Positions 6,729-15,165 of a stretch of 46,173 bases of DNA are shown one piece after another. Source of the stretch: Clostridia bacterium (lineage in GTDB: Bacteria; Bacillota; Clostridia; Oscillospirales; CAG-272); contig JAFTLJ010000023.1 in assembly GCA_017456005.1 (NCBI GenBank), forward strand, positions 1 through 46,173. Reading direction: 5' to 3'. The notes under the pieces were generated by a model. That model was given only the letters and a program-made list of their open reading frames with translations. It searched no databases and was not told where the DNA came from. Made by a program: the position numbers and the translations under genes. Every line of letters begins with the position of its first letter. Position 1 is the stretch's first letter.

Positions 6729-8863
6729 TATTCCACCACTTCTATAATTTTTGCAAGCTCTTCATCCTCGTATGTGAAATTTGGCGCGCAAGGGGCTATG
6801 TAAAGTGTGAACTTGCCCGGTTCCACCACGGTTTCCTCCTTGCGGTTTACAAGCGCAAGGTCTGCAGGGGCTACCGTAAAGGAAACACGTTTTGTTTCGC
6901 CCGGCTCAAGGTGAATTTTCTTGAAGCCGCGCAGGTTTATACGAGGGGTCATTACAGAACTGTAATGGTCTGTTACGTAAAGCTGAACCGTTTCGTCGCC
7001 TGCCATACCGCCCTTGTTTGTGATGTTTGCGGAGATTTTTACGCTTTCGCCCATATGGATCTGTGTTTGGGAAACGGAAATATCGCTGTATTCATACTCT
7101 GTGTAGGAAAGACCGTGGCCGAAGGAAAGAAGCGCGCCCTTTTCCACATCGCAATATTTGCCCCAATGCCAGGAGGAGTAGCCGTTGTAGTAGCAGGGCA
7201 GAGCGCCTGTGGCACGGGGATAGGAAATGGGCAGCTTGCCGCTGGGGTTGAATTTGCCGGCGATAAGCTCTGCTGTGCAAAGCCCGCCGAGGTCGCCGCC
7301 GCCGAACATCTGCACCACGGCATCGGAGCTTTCGAGCACTTCGCCAATGCAAAGAGGCTTGCCCGTTACCATGACTGTTACTATGGGTGTGCCCGTGGAT
7401 TTTACTGCACGGAGCAACTCTTTCTGCTTGCCCGAAAGCTCGAGGTCGGCGCGGTCCTTTGCTTCGCCGTTTTGGCTTAGCTCGTCGCCGAGCACGAGAA
7501 TTGCAAGGTCTGCGCTTTCGGCGAGATGCACGGCTTTTTCTATATCTGCACCTTCTTCGCCGCAAACGGGGCAACCAAGGGTGTATTCTACAGCGGAGGT
7601 GGAGAATATTTCGCGTACGCCGCGAAGAACGGTGTAGCAATCGTTCTTTATGGGGGTATATTCTTCTGCCGGGCGGTGGCTAGTAAACGTCCAATCTCCG
7701 TATTGGTTTGCTATATTGTCGGCATTAGGACCTATTACCGCGATTTTTGCGGGAATATTTTTAAATGGAAGAACACCGTTGTTTTTTAGAAGTACGAGGC
7801 TTTCGCGTGTGAGCCTATGGTTTAGCTCGCGGTGCTCTTCGCAAGCGATAACGCTTTTGGGCATACGCTCTTTTTCTTCGAATAGCCCGAGGCTCGCTTT
7901 CACGCGGAGAATACGGCGCACAGCCTCGTCGATTGCTTCTTCGGGTATATTGCCGTTTTTAACTTCGTCTATCGCCGCGCCTATAAATGAAACGGCGTTC
8001 ATGCTCATATCGTTGCCTGCGGTAATGCCCAGGCGCGCTGCTTCGCCTGCGTTTGCCGCCACGCGGTGCTTGGTGGAAATGAGCTTGTAGTTTAAATAGT
8101 CCGTTACAACAAAGCCTTCAAACCCGAGCTCGCCGCGCAGTACATCGGTAAGCAGCTCTTTGTGCGCTGTCATTGGTGTGCCGTCGAGCGAGCCGTATGC
8201 TGTCATAACCGTGGATGTGCCGGCATCCACCGCTTCTTTAAATGGAGGAAGAAATGTTTCGCGGACCTTGCGCATGGTAAGCTCAGTATCATAGGAATCG
8301 CGCCCGCCCGTGGCTTCGCCGTAGCCTATATAATGCTTTGCGCAGGATGCAACAAGCCCGTCTTTTTCATAGCCGCGTATTATCGCCGCGCCGAGCTTAC
8401 CTATAAGGTACGGGTCTTCTCCAAAGGTTTCGTCCACTCTGCCCCAGCGCGTGTCGCGCGCTACGCAGAGCACGGGAGAAAACACCCAATCGAGCCCATC
8501 GGCGTTCACTTCCTTTGCTGTGGCTTCGCCCATTTTTTCTATGAGCTCCGCATTAAAAGAGCAAGCCATCGCAAGCTGGGAGGGGAATATCGTGGCGCCG
8601 TTTTTTAGCGAATGACCGTGTATGGCATCTATGCCGAATATGGGGGGGATTGCGTTTTTCGTTTGCTTTGCCTTTTCGCGCAAATTCTCCACCTCTTCGC
8701 CCATTATGGAAAGGTAAGAGCCTATATTAAGCTTGGAAAGCTCGGGGTATGCTTCTTTATGTGCGCTGTTGTCCATTTGGAACATTTGAAGGATTTTTTC
8801 TTCCAAGGACATATTTTCTATTATATCGTTAATTTTTTTCTCTGTGGCGGGAGTGATTTTCAT
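6728..8863 (-). CDS. Beta-glucosidase-type glycoside hydrolase, family GH3
   Basis: The start is the ATG at 8863, seven bases after AAGGAGA; longer in-frame versions would cross the promoter. This gives 711 residues. The N-terminal (beta/alpha)8 domain has FSPVLCVARDTRWGRVDETF, KHYIGYG and the nucleophile region FEGFVVTDYLN, whose Asp is the catalytic base in GH3. The second domain spans about 350-560, and a C-terminal fibronectin-III-like domain ends with GDETVQLYVTD and LRGFKKIHLEPGETKRVSF. There is no signal peptide, so it acts inside the cell on imported oligosaccharides. Whether it prefers glucosides or xylosides is not decidable. It is cotranscribed with the membrane protein downstream. 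Confidence 0.93.
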   Translation of the reverse strand: MKITPATEKKINDIIENMSLEEKILQMFQMDNSAHKEAYPELSKLNIGSYLSIMGEEVENLREKAKQTKNAIPPIFGIDAIHGHSLKNGATIFPSQLAMACSFNAELIEKMGEATAKEVNADGLDWVFSPVLCVARDTRWGRVDETFGEDPYLIGKLGAAIIRGYEKDGLVASCAKHYIGYGEATGGRDSYDTELTMRKVRETFLPPFKEAVDAGTSTVMTAYGSLDGTPMTAHKELLTDVLRGELGFEGFVVTDYLNYKLISTKHRVAANAGEAARLGITAGNDMSMNAVSFIGAAIDEVKNGNIPEEAIDEAVRRILRVKASLGLFEEKERMPKSVIACEEHRELNHRLTRESLVLLKNNGVLPFKNIPAKIAVIGPNADNIANQYGDWTFTSHRPAEEYTPIKNDCYTVLRGVREIFSTSAVEYTLGCPVCGEEGADIEKAVHLAESADLAILVLGDELSQNGEAKDRADLELSGKQKELLRAVKSTGTPIVTVMVTGKPLCIGEVLESSDAVVQMFGGGDLGGLCTAELIAGKFNPSGKLPISYPRATGALPCYYNGYSSWHWGKYCDVEKGALLSFGHGLSYTEYEYSDISVSQTQIHMGESVKISANITNKGGMAGDETVQLYVTDHYSSVMTPRINLRGFKKIHLEPGETKRVSFTVAPADLALVNRKEETVVEPGKFTLYIAPCAPNFTYEDEELAKIIEVVE

Positions 8864-8897
8864 GATTTTAATCTCCTTGATTTTTTGCCTTTTTTGA

Positions 8898-8926
8898 AGT
8901 ATATCATGAAATAATAAAAAAATCAA
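8898..8926 (-). promoter_or_regulatory. Promoter of the GH3 gene
   Basis: Minus-strand TTGATT (8926-8921), a 17-base spacer and TATACT (8903-8898) lie 34 bases upstream of the chosen start. Confidence 0.6.
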
Positions 8927-8960
8927 CATTGTTTCGGGCAAAACTAAAATGCCGCGGCTG

Positions 8961-8989
8961 TTGAATTTTTTGTTGAGATGTGGTAGAAT
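8961..8989 (+). promoter_or_regulatory. Promoter of the glmM operon
   Basis: TTGAAT (8961-8966), a 17-base spacer and TAGAAT (8984-8989) face away from the GH3 promoter. The leader to the glmM start is about 90 bases. Confidence 0.5.
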
Positions 8990-9086
8990 AATTAAAAATG
9001 CTCGTAACACAGAAAACAGGTACGTTTTACGTTATTTTTGCATAAAATAGTTTCGTAAACCGTTTTATTTTCAAGGAGTGTTTTAT

Positions 9087-10460
9087 ATGAGCAAAGAAAC
9101 AATATACAAAAACAAGTATTTCGGCACAGACGGCTTCCGCGGTGAGGCAGGCATAACGCTTACGGCAGACCACGCATATAAAATAGGGCGTTTTGCGGGA
9201 GCATATTTTTCGAGCAGGGCTAAAGACGGGCGAGCGCGCGTCTGCATAGGAAAGGATACGCGCCGTTCTTCCTATATGCTGGAGTATGCCATGGCGGCAG
9301 GCCTTGCTTCCTCGGGCGCGGACGTATATCTTTTACACGTTACCACAACACCGAGCGTGTCTTACATAACAAAACGGCATAGCTTTGACCTCGGCGTGAT
9401 GATAACCGCTTCGCACAACCCTTTTTGCGATAACGGAATAAAGCTTATAGATGCAAGCGGCGAAAAGCTCGGCGATGCCGAAGCTGCGCTTATAGAAAAA
9501 TATATAGACGGCGAAGCGGGCGAGCTCCCCTTTGCCTTTGGCGCAGACATTGGCGCGGTATACGATTTTGCAGAGGGGCGTGGGGAATACGTCGCGCACC
9601 TTACCACGCTTGCGGAGCATTCCTTTGAAAAAATGAAAATAGGCCTTGATATGGCAAACGGTGCGGCTTTTGCCGTTGCGGGCGACGTTTTCAAGGCTCT
9701 CGGAGCGCGTGTTTTTACCTTGGGCGATGCGCCGAACGGTATGAACATAAACCTCGCCTGCGGCTCTACGCATGCAGAGATGCTTGCAAGGCTTGTACGC
9801 GAAAAGGGGCTTGATATAGGCTTTGCCTTTGACGGCGACGGTGATAGATGCATAGCCGTGGACGAAAACGGGGCTGTTGTAGACGGCGATAAGATGATGT
9901 ATATTTTTGCAAAGCATATGGCGGCACACGGCAGGCTCGCGCACGGTACGCTCGCCGCCACGGTCATGTCCAACAGCGGCTTTTTCGAAAGCCTCGCACG
10001 CGCGGGTATTTCCTGTGTGCAAACAGCCGTGGGCGACCGCTTTGTATACGAAAAAATGAAGGAATGCGGCTATTCCTTGGGCGGGGAGCAATCGGGGCAT
10101 ATAATTTTTGCCGACCACGCCAGCACGGGAGATGGAATTTTGACAGCCATAATGCTTGCAAACGTGCTGTGCGAAAGCGGTATACCGCTTTCCTCGCTTG
10201 CTTCGGGGGCTGTGCTCTACCCACAGTACGTAAAAAACGTAAGGGTCAAAGATAAAGATGCGGCCGCAAGCGATGCGGAGGTGCAAAAGACCGTGGAACG
10301 AGCCGAAAAAGAGATAGATAAAAAAGGAAGAATACTTTTGCGCAAAAGCGGCACGGAACCCGTTTTGCGCATTATGTTGGAAGCGGAAACCGAAGAAAAA
10401 TGCCGCAAATATGCGGAAGAAATAGCAAACGTTATAGAGGAAAGGGGATATTATGTTTAA
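9087..10460 (+). CDS. glmM: Phosphoglucosamine mutase
   Basis: The ATG at 9087 follows AAGGAG by eight bases, so the in-frame GTG at 9078 is not used. The product has 457 residues, typical of GlmM. Ordered motifs: FGTDGFRGEAG near the N-terminus, the phosphoserine loop MITASHNPFCDNGIK (about 100), the metal loop FAFDGDGDRCIAVD (about 245), the sugar loop LGGEQSGHIIF (about 328) and the phosphate loop RKSGTEPVLRI (about 417). It interconverts GlcN-6-P and GlcN-1-P for UDP-GlcNAc synthesis. A related phosphomannomutase cannot be fully excluded. The next two genes, an acyltransferase and nagB, support the amino-sugar role; it overlaps the first by eight bases. Confidence 0.9.
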   Translation: MSKETIYKNKYFGTDGFRGEAGITLTADHAYKIGRFAGAYFSSRAKDGRARVCIGKDTRRSSYMLEYAMAAGLASSGADVYLLHVTTTPSVSYITKRHSFDLGVMITASHNPFCDNGIKLIDASGEKLGDAEAALIEKYIDGEAGELPFAFGADIGAVYDFAEGRGEYVAHLTTLAEHSFEKMKIGLDMANGAAFAVAGDVFKALGARVFTLGDAPNGMNINLACGSTHAEMLARLVREKGLDIGFAFDGDGDRCIAVDENGAVVDGDKMMYIFAKHMAAHGRLAHGTLAATVMSNSGFFESLARAGISCVQTAVGDRFVYEKMKECGYSLGGEQSGHIIFADHASTGDGILTAIMLANVLCESGIPLSSLASGAVLYPQYVKNVRVKDKDAAASDAEVQKTVERAEKEIDKKGRILLRKSGTEPVLRIMLEAETEEKCRKYAEEIANVIEERGYYV

Positions 10461-11118
10461 TAAACTTGTAAAAACAAAAGAACTTTTTGCGTGCGAGGTA
10501 CCGTACCTTGCGCCGCTTTTTGACGAATACGAATATCCATGGGAAATATTGCCGAGGATAGGTGAATATATCGCAGAGCTCATATCGGGCGATATGACGG
10601 GCTTTACAGAAATTTATGAGGGCGTTTGGGTTGGCGAAAACGTGAAAATTTACCCGACGGCTGTCATAGAAGCCCCTGCAGTGATAGGAGCAGGCACGGT
10701 GCTTCGCCCCGGTGCTTTTCTGCGCGGCAACGTTATTGTGGGCAGAAACTGTGTGATAGGTAACTCCAGCGAGCTTAAAAACTGCGTTCTGCTCGACGGC
10801 GTGCAGGCACCGCACTATAACTATATAGGTGATTCTGTGCTTGGCAACCGCGCTCATATGGGTGCCGGGGCTGTTTGCTCCAACCTTAAATCCGACGGCA
10901 AGGCTGTTGTGGTGCACGGCGAGAGGGAATATGCCACAGGGCTGCGCAAGGTGGGCGCAATGCTTGCGGACGGCGCAGATATAGGCTGCGGATGTGTGCT
11001 GAACCCCGGCACGGTTGTGGGAAAAAACACTTCTGTGTATCCTCTTACCGCTCTGCGCGGTGTTTACCCCGGCGGATGTATAGTTAAAAGTGCGTGCGAA
11101 TTTACAGAACGAAAATGA
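10453..11118 (+). CDS. Left-handed beta-helix acyltransferase resembling the C-terminal half of GlmU
   Basis: The 221-residue product has a short helical N-terminus (about 1-60) and then hexapeptide repeats of a left-handed beta helix (VGENVKIYPTAVIEAPAVIG and onward). The segment PHYNYIGDSVLGNRAHMGAG resembles the acetyltransferase core of GlmU and of archaeal GlmU-like enzymes, where the His and Asn act in catalysis or acetyl-CoA binding. The nucleotidyltransferase half is absent. Lying between glmM (8-base overlap) and nagB, it probably acetylates GlcN-1-P or a related sugar phosphate (inference), with uridylyl transfer done elsewhere. Similar proteins are often labelled UDP-GlcNAc pyrophosphorylase, which this length does not support. 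Confidence 0.75.
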   Translation: MFNKLVKTKELFACEVPYLAPLFDEYEYPWEILPRIGEYIAELISGDMTGFTEIYEGVWVGENVKIYPTAVIEAPAVIGAGTVLRPGAFLRGNVIVGRNCVIGNSSELKNCVLLDGVQAPHYNYIGDSVLGNRAHMGAGAVCSNLKSDGKAVVVHGEREYATGLRKVGAMLADGADIGCGCVLNPGTVVGKNTSVYPLTALRGVYPGGCIVKSACEFTERK

Positions 11119-11136
11119 CCTTTGGAGGGAGCTTTT

Positions 11137-11847
11137 ATGAATTTTATCAAAGCGGAAAGCTATGAAGCTTTAAGCTGTGCTGCGGCGGAAATAATAGCCG
11201 CACAGATAGCAGAAAAGAAAAATGCCGTGCTGGGGCTTGCCACGGGCTCTTCGCCGCTGGGCACATACGCTTGCCTTAGCAAAATGTATGCGGAGGAACG
11301 AGCGGATTTTTCCGAGGTTACAAGCGTGAATTTGGACGAATACGTGGGCTTGAGCGCGGAAAACGAGCAAAGCTACCGTTATTTTATGAATAAAAACCTT
11401 TTTGACCATATAAATATAAGACCCGAAAACACGTTTGTGCCGAACGGCTGTGCCGAAGAGCTCGCACGCGAGGCGGCGGAATACGATGCGCTTATAGCGC
11501 GCCTCGGCGGTATAGACCTGCAACTGCTCGGCATAGGGCTCGATGGGCACATAGGCTTTAACGAGCCTGCGGAATTTTTTACAAAGGAAACGCATGTTAC
11601 AGAGCTGGATGCTTCTACCATAGAGGCGAACGCACGCTTTTTTGCACGGCGCGAGGATGTGCCAACAAAAGCTATAACAATGGGTATGGGAGCCATTATG
11701 GGCGCAAAGAAAATTCTGCTTATAGCAAACGGCAAAAAGAAGCGTGAAATACTCGAAAAGGCGATGTACGGCAAAATAACACCGCGTGTGCCTGCATCGA
11801 TTTTACAGCTTCACCCAAACGTTACGGTGATCTACAGCGAAATATAA
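11137..11847 (+). CDS. nagB: Glucosamine-6-phosphate deaminase
   Basis: The ATG at 11137 has GGAGGGA six bases upstream; the in-frame TTG at 11122 lies inside that signal and is rejected. The product has 236 residues. Signatures are LGLATGSSPLGTY (phosphate loop), VNLDEYVGL with the catalytic Asp, and LLGIGLDGHIGFNEP with the catalytic His. The enzyme converts GlcN-6-P to fructose-6-P and ammonia, or the reverse. Located with glmM and the GlmU-like acyltransferase, the reversible enzyme could feed cell-wall synthesis from fructose-6-P as well as break down amino sugars. The first copy of a three-copy repeat starts four bases after its stop codon. Confidence 0.93.
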   Translation: MNFIKAESYEALSCAAAEIIAAQIAEKKNAVLGLATGSSPLGTYACLSKMYAEERADFSEVTSVNLDEYVGLSAENEQSYRYFMNKNLFDHINIRPENTFVPNGCAEELAREAAEYDALIARLGGIDLQLLGIGLDGHIGFNEPAEFFTKETHVTELDASTIEANARFFARREDVPTKAITMGMGAIMGAKKILLIANGKKKREILEKAMYGKITPRVPASILQLHPNVTVIYSEI

Positions 11848-11850
11848 AAA

Positions 11851-11957
11851 TTTGCCTTCGGTAACTATAAAATGCTCGAAAAACGGGCATTTTTGCATAA
11901 GGAAAATTTTTTGAACAAGAAATTGCGCACTATTTGCGCGCAATTTCTCATGTTATA
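11851..11957 (+). repeat. Three-hairpin interspersed repeat, copy A
   Basis: This is one of three near-identical elements of about 108 bp. Hairpin 1 is TTGCC-TTC-GGTAA, hairpin 2 is AAAATGCTCG/CGGGCATTTT, and hairpin 3 is AAATTGCGC/GCGCAATTT; the spacer GCATAAGGAAAA and the end ATGTTATA are shared. This copy diverges most, yet its changes in hairpin 2 keep a G-U pair. It starts four bases after the nagB stop. Confidence 0.85.
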
Positions 11958-11960
11958 GAA

Positions 11961-11998
11961 AAAACGCACAGAGAAGAGCCTATTCTCTGTGTGTTTTT
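11961..11998 (+). terminator. Terminator between nagB and spoIIIAA
   Basis: A 15-bp stem (11961-11975 with 11983-11997, one G-U pair) ends in a T6 run. It directly follows repeat copy A and probably ends the glmM-nagB transcript. Confidence 0.75.
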
Positions 11999-12062
11999 TG
12001 TTCTATCCACATGTTTTTGCCCATATATATTTACCAAATACCTTGCGAAAGGAAGAAAGAGC

Positions 12063-12965
12063 TTGGACGCTATAGATAAAGTGCTTTTTTGCCTGCCGGA
12101 ATACGAACGGCGTGCGCTTTCCGATTTTTTTGCTTCGGGAATTGAACGGAAAAAGGTAAGCGAATTGCGCCTGCGCGCGGATATGCCGCTTTCTGTTACT
12201 TATGCGGGGCGTAACGTGAGCGTTTTCTGCGGTCGGGAGCTCGTGCTCGGTACTGCGGCGCTGGGCGGCGTGGTTTCGCGCCTTTGCGAGGAATCCGTGC
12301 ACACGTACGGAAGCACTATAAAAGAGGGGTACATAACCCTCGCAGACGGCTTGCGCGCCGGTGTATGCGGCAGGGCACGCAGCGAGGGTGGGCACGTTTT
12401 GGCTGTGCGTGAGATAACTTCCGTTTGCGTGCGCATACCGCATGCTTTGCCGCGTGTGGGCGACGAGCTAATGGGGGTTATATATGAAAAAAGGCGTGTG
12501 CATAGCGCACTTATCTATTCGCCACCCGGTGTCGGGAAGACCACACTTGTGCGTGCGCTCGCCGCACGCCTGGGGGGCGAGGGGGTGCGCCGTCGTGTGG
12601 CTGTGGTAGACAGCAGAGGGGAAATATATATGCGCGAAATGTTTGCGCATACTCTTTGCGATTTTCTCGACGGATACCCGAAAGGCACAGGTATGGAAAT
12701 AGCCACACGCACTCTTTCGCCGGAGCTCGTTGTGTGCGATGAAATAGGCGAGGGCGAGGTGGAAGCGGTGCTAGCCGCGCAGAATACGGGCGTGCCGCTT
12801 ATTGCTACGGCGCACGGAGAAAGCTTTGCTTCGCTTACGGCACGGTCAGGCATGAAAAAGCTTTGTGAGGCGGGTGTTTTCCGTTTTTTTATAGGGCTTT
12901 GCCGTGCGGACGGCGAAGAAAAATTTTCATTTGATATAAAAGATATGCGGAGGGGACTTTTGTGA
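12063..12965 (+). CDS. spoIIIAA: Stage III sporulation protein AA (ATPase)
   Basis: The TTG at 12063 (reading LDAIDKVLFC) follows AAGGAAG and gives 300 residues, close to the usual size. No in-frame ATG with an RBS exists upstream. Walker A is SPPGVGKTTLVRALA (about residue 155) and Walker B is ELVVCDEIGEGE (about 222). In sporulation this secretion-type ATPase powers the channel joining mother cell and forespore. It is the first gene of a complete operon AA to AH. A CATATATA near 12021 could be a sigma-E -10 box, but the matching -35 is not clear. Confidence 0.95.
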   Translation: MDAIDKVLFCLPEYERRALSDFFASGIERKKVSELRLRADMPLSVTYAGRNVSVFCGRELVLGTAALGGVVSRLCEESVHTYGSTIKEGYITLADGLRAGVCGRARSEGGHVLAVREITSVCVRIPHALPRVGDELMGVIYEKRRVHSALIYSPPGVGKTTLVRALAARLGGEGVRRRVAVVDSRGEIYMREMFAHTLCDFLDGYPKGTGMEIATRTLSPELVVCDEIGEGEVEAVLAAQNTGVPLIATAHGESFASLTARSGMKKLCEAGVFRFFIGLCRADGEEKFSFDIKDMRRGLL

Positions 12966-13465
12966 GGCTCGCGGGAGCGTTCGTTATGTTTTTGTTTTTC
13001 ACTTTTTTAGGTGTTTACGCAGGGGGCAGGGAAAAAAAGCGGCTTGCCGAATGCGAAGCCTTCCTTTCTCTTTTTGAATATATAAAAAACCAAATTATAT
13101 TTTTTCTCACACCTACAAAGGTTATATACGGGAGCTTTTCGAACGACGTGCTGGAGGAGTGCGGTTTTTTGCCCGCACTGCGCTCGCACGAAAACGATGC
13201 CGTATACCACGGCATATGGCAAAGCGCGCTGAACTCTTCTGCAGGGGCTCTGCACCTTACGGAAAAGCAACGCGAACTTGTGGCGGATTTCGGCGATTGC
13301 ATAGGCAAAACGAACGGCGAAATACAAGCAAACAGCTTCGATTATTACATAGCGGAGCTGAAGGCAGAAATAGAAAGAGAAAAGAGCGAGGGCACAAAAA
13401 ACGTGAAACTCTACCGCACGCTGGGGCTTGCGGCAGGGGCTTGTGCCGCGATATTGATTATTTAA
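12962..13465 (+). CDS. spoIIIAB: Stage III sporulation protein AB
   Basis: The GTG at 12962 overlaps the spoIIIAA stop by four bases. The 167-residue product has a hydrophobic N-terminus (about 1-20), the typical GREKKRLAECEAFLSLFEYIKNQI and a C-terminal hydrophobic segment (LGLAAGACAAILII). SpoIIIAB is a membrane protein of the mother-cell side of the feeding channel, similar to the GspF group of secretion systems. Position between AA and AC confirms it. Confidence 0.92.
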   Translation: MRLAGAFVMFLFFTFLGVYAGGREKKRLAECEAFLSLFEYIKNQIIFFLTPTKVIYGSFSNDVLEECGFLPALRSHENDAVYHGIWQSALNSSAGALHLTEKQRELVADFGDCIGKTNGEIQANSFDYYIAELKAEIEREKSEGTKNVKLYRTLGLAAGACAAILII

Positions 13466-13480
13466 AAAGTGGGTGGAAAA

Positions 13481-13675
13481 ATGAACATAGAGCTTATACT
13501 TAAGGTGGCAGGGGTGGGCGTGCTCGTTACCGTGGCATATCAGGTGCTTATGAAATCCGGGCGGGATGAACAAGCCATGCTTGTTTCTGTGGCCGGCATA
13601 ATTATAGTGCTTTTTATGCTTGTGAACGAAATAGGCGGTCTGTTTGAGGCGGTAAGGAACGTGTTCGGGCTGTGA
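13481..13675 (+). CDS. spoIIIAC: Stage III sporulation protein AC
   Basis: The product has 64 residues with two membrane spans (LKVAGVGVLVTVAYQVL and MLVSVAGIIIVLFMLV), matching the size and topology of SpoIIIAC. The ATG at 13481 is used with GGGTGG just upstream; the GTG at 13469 would add four residues and cannot be excluded. Confidence 0.92.
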   Translation: MNIELILKVAGVGVLVTVAYQVLMKSGRDEQAMLVSVAGIIIVLFMLVNEIGGLFEAVRNVFGL

Positions 13676-14058
13676 ACGAGATAATTAAAATTTGCGGTGT
13701 TGCGCTTGTGGGGCTCGTGGCGGTAAGCGTTATGCGAGGGTTGAAAAATGATTTTTCCGCTTTTGTCGGCATAGCCACGGGGCTTGTTTTGCTCGGATTC
13801 GCCGTGGGCGCACTTTACCCGCTTATAGAGTACGTACAAAAAATAACGGAAGGGAGCGGTTTTTCGCTATACATAGAAACTATACTTAAGGCGCTCGGTA
13901 TAGCGGTGGTGGCGGAAAGCGCGGCCGATATATGCCGCGATTTCGGCGAAAGTGCGATAGCCGCGCGTGTGGAATTTGCGGCAAAGAGCCTTATAATGCT
14001 GCTTGCCCTTCCTGTGGTGGAAAGCCTGCTCGCTCTTGCCTTCGGGGTGCTGGAATGA
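13672..14058 (+). CDS. spoIIIAD: Stage III sporulation protein AD
   Basis: The GTG at 13672 overlaps the spoIIIAC stop in GTGA. The 128-residue product has four hydrophobic segments and ends with the family's SLIMLLALPVVESLLALAF-like helix. SpoIIIAC and AD resemble each other in the first 60 residues. It is part of the channel complex in the mother-cell membrane. Confidence 0.92.
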   Translation: MNEIIKICGVALVGLVAVSVMRGLKNDFSAFVGIATGLVLLGFAVGALYPLIEYVQKITEGSGFSLYIETILKALGIAVVAESAADICRDFGESAIAARVEFAAKSLIMLLALPVVESLLALAFGVLE

Positions 14059-15152
14059 AGCGTGCTGCAGCTATTATATTCTTTGTTTTGTTCATTTTTC
14101 CGCTCTTCGGCGCAAGCTCTTTTGCAGAGGAGCTTACATCGACTGTAACGGAGGGCGACGTGCCGCAAGGCGCCGCGGAATTTTTGCCCGAGGGGTTGTT
14201 CAGCGCCGATGCAAGTGAATTTTTAGAGCTTTTTACGGTGGAAAGCGTTTTGAAAACGGTGCTTTCCATACTTAAAAGTATTTTTCCCGAAGCGATGAAG
14301 GCTTTTTTTGCTCTTTTGGGGCTTCTCATAATTTCTGCGGTTATGGCGGCCCTGCGCGAAAGCATTGCTTCGCATGGATTTGGTACGTTTTTGGGCTATG
14401 TTTCGGTTTTGTGTGTGGCTTCCGCCTCGTTTGTTTATATGGAGGCGCTGTTTGCTGAATTTGAAGCTTTTATAGAGCAGACGAATAAATTCATGCTTGC
14501 GGTAATACCCGCTATGTCTGCGCTTATGCTTTCGGGCGGCGAGGTGAGCTCCTCGATGGTTTTCGGCGGAGTGCTTTCCGGAGTGGTGGCGCTTTTGGAG
14601 TTTTTGTGCACATCTGCTGTTCTGCCGATGCTAAAGGCACTTTTGTGCGTTTATACGAGCGCGAAAATATGCGGTGTGGGCGATCTTTCCGCATTTGCGC
14701 GGTTACTGAAAAACGCGGTGACCTATACTCTTACCACAATGACGGTGATAATGACGTGCGTACTCACTTTCCAAAGCGTTATCGCCAAAAGCGCTGATAC
14801 GGCGGCTGTTAAGGGCGTTAAATTTGTGCTGGGTAACACGGTCCCTGTTGTAGGCGGTGCGCTTGCCGATGCCGTGGGTACGGTGGCTTCCTCGCTCGGT
14901 ATGATAAAGAGCACCACAGGCGTACTCGGTGCGGTGGTGCTGTGCGCTATTTTCGCCGTGCCCGTGCTGAAGCTTATTGTATGGAAAACGGTTTTTGATG
15001 CTGTATGCGCCGTTGGTTCTGCGTTTTCTCTGAAAAAGGAAAGTGAATTTTTTGCGGAAATGAGCGAGATAACGTCATTTTTGGCGGCGCTTATGGCGAG
15101 CATAGCGGTGTTTTTTATAATAGCGCTTACTGCGGCGGCTTTCAGTGGATAA
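14055..15152 (+). CDS. spoIIIAE: Stage III sporulation protein AE
   Basis: The ATG at 14055 overlaps the spoIIIAD stop (ATGA). The 365-residue product begins with a signal peptide ending near SSFAEE (about residue 25), and has six to eight further membrane spans. The signal peptide and polytopic C-terminal part are the known SpoIIIAE plan. Genes AD, AE and AF overlap, so they are translated as a coupled set. Confidence 0.94.
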   Translation: MKRAAAIIFFVLFIFPLFGASSFAEELTSTVTEGDVPQGAAEFLPEGLFSADASEFLELFTVESVLKTVLSILKSIFPEAMKAFFALLGLLIISAVMAALRESIASHGFGTFLGYVSVLCVASASFVYMEALFAEFEAFIEQTNKFMLAVIPAMSALMLSGGEVSSSMVFGGVLSGVVALLEFLCTSAVLPMLKALLCVYTSAKICGVGDLSAFARLLKNAVTYTLTTMTVIMTCVLTFQSVIAKSADTAAVKGVKFVLGNTVPVVGGALADAVGTVASSLGMIKSTTGVLGAVVLCAIFAVPVLKLIVWKTVFDAVCAVGSAFSLKKESEFFAEMSEITSFLAALMASIAVFFIIALTAAAFSG

Positions 15153-15165
15153 AGGAGGAAACGGC

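Noticed and set aside
8863-9010. N-terminal extension of the GH3 protein by 49 residues
   Set aside because: It would cross the promoter at 8898-8926 and has no RBS, while the ATG at 8863 has AAGGAGA at the right distance.
9333-10583. Minus-strand frame of 416 codons opposite glmM
   Set aside because: The plus-strand frame carries all GlmM motifs; the opposite frame is a codon-bias shadow.
12003-12443. Separate genes in the other frames of the spoIIIAA region
   Set aside because: SpoIIIAA motifs fix the plus-strand frame and no RBS supports the others.
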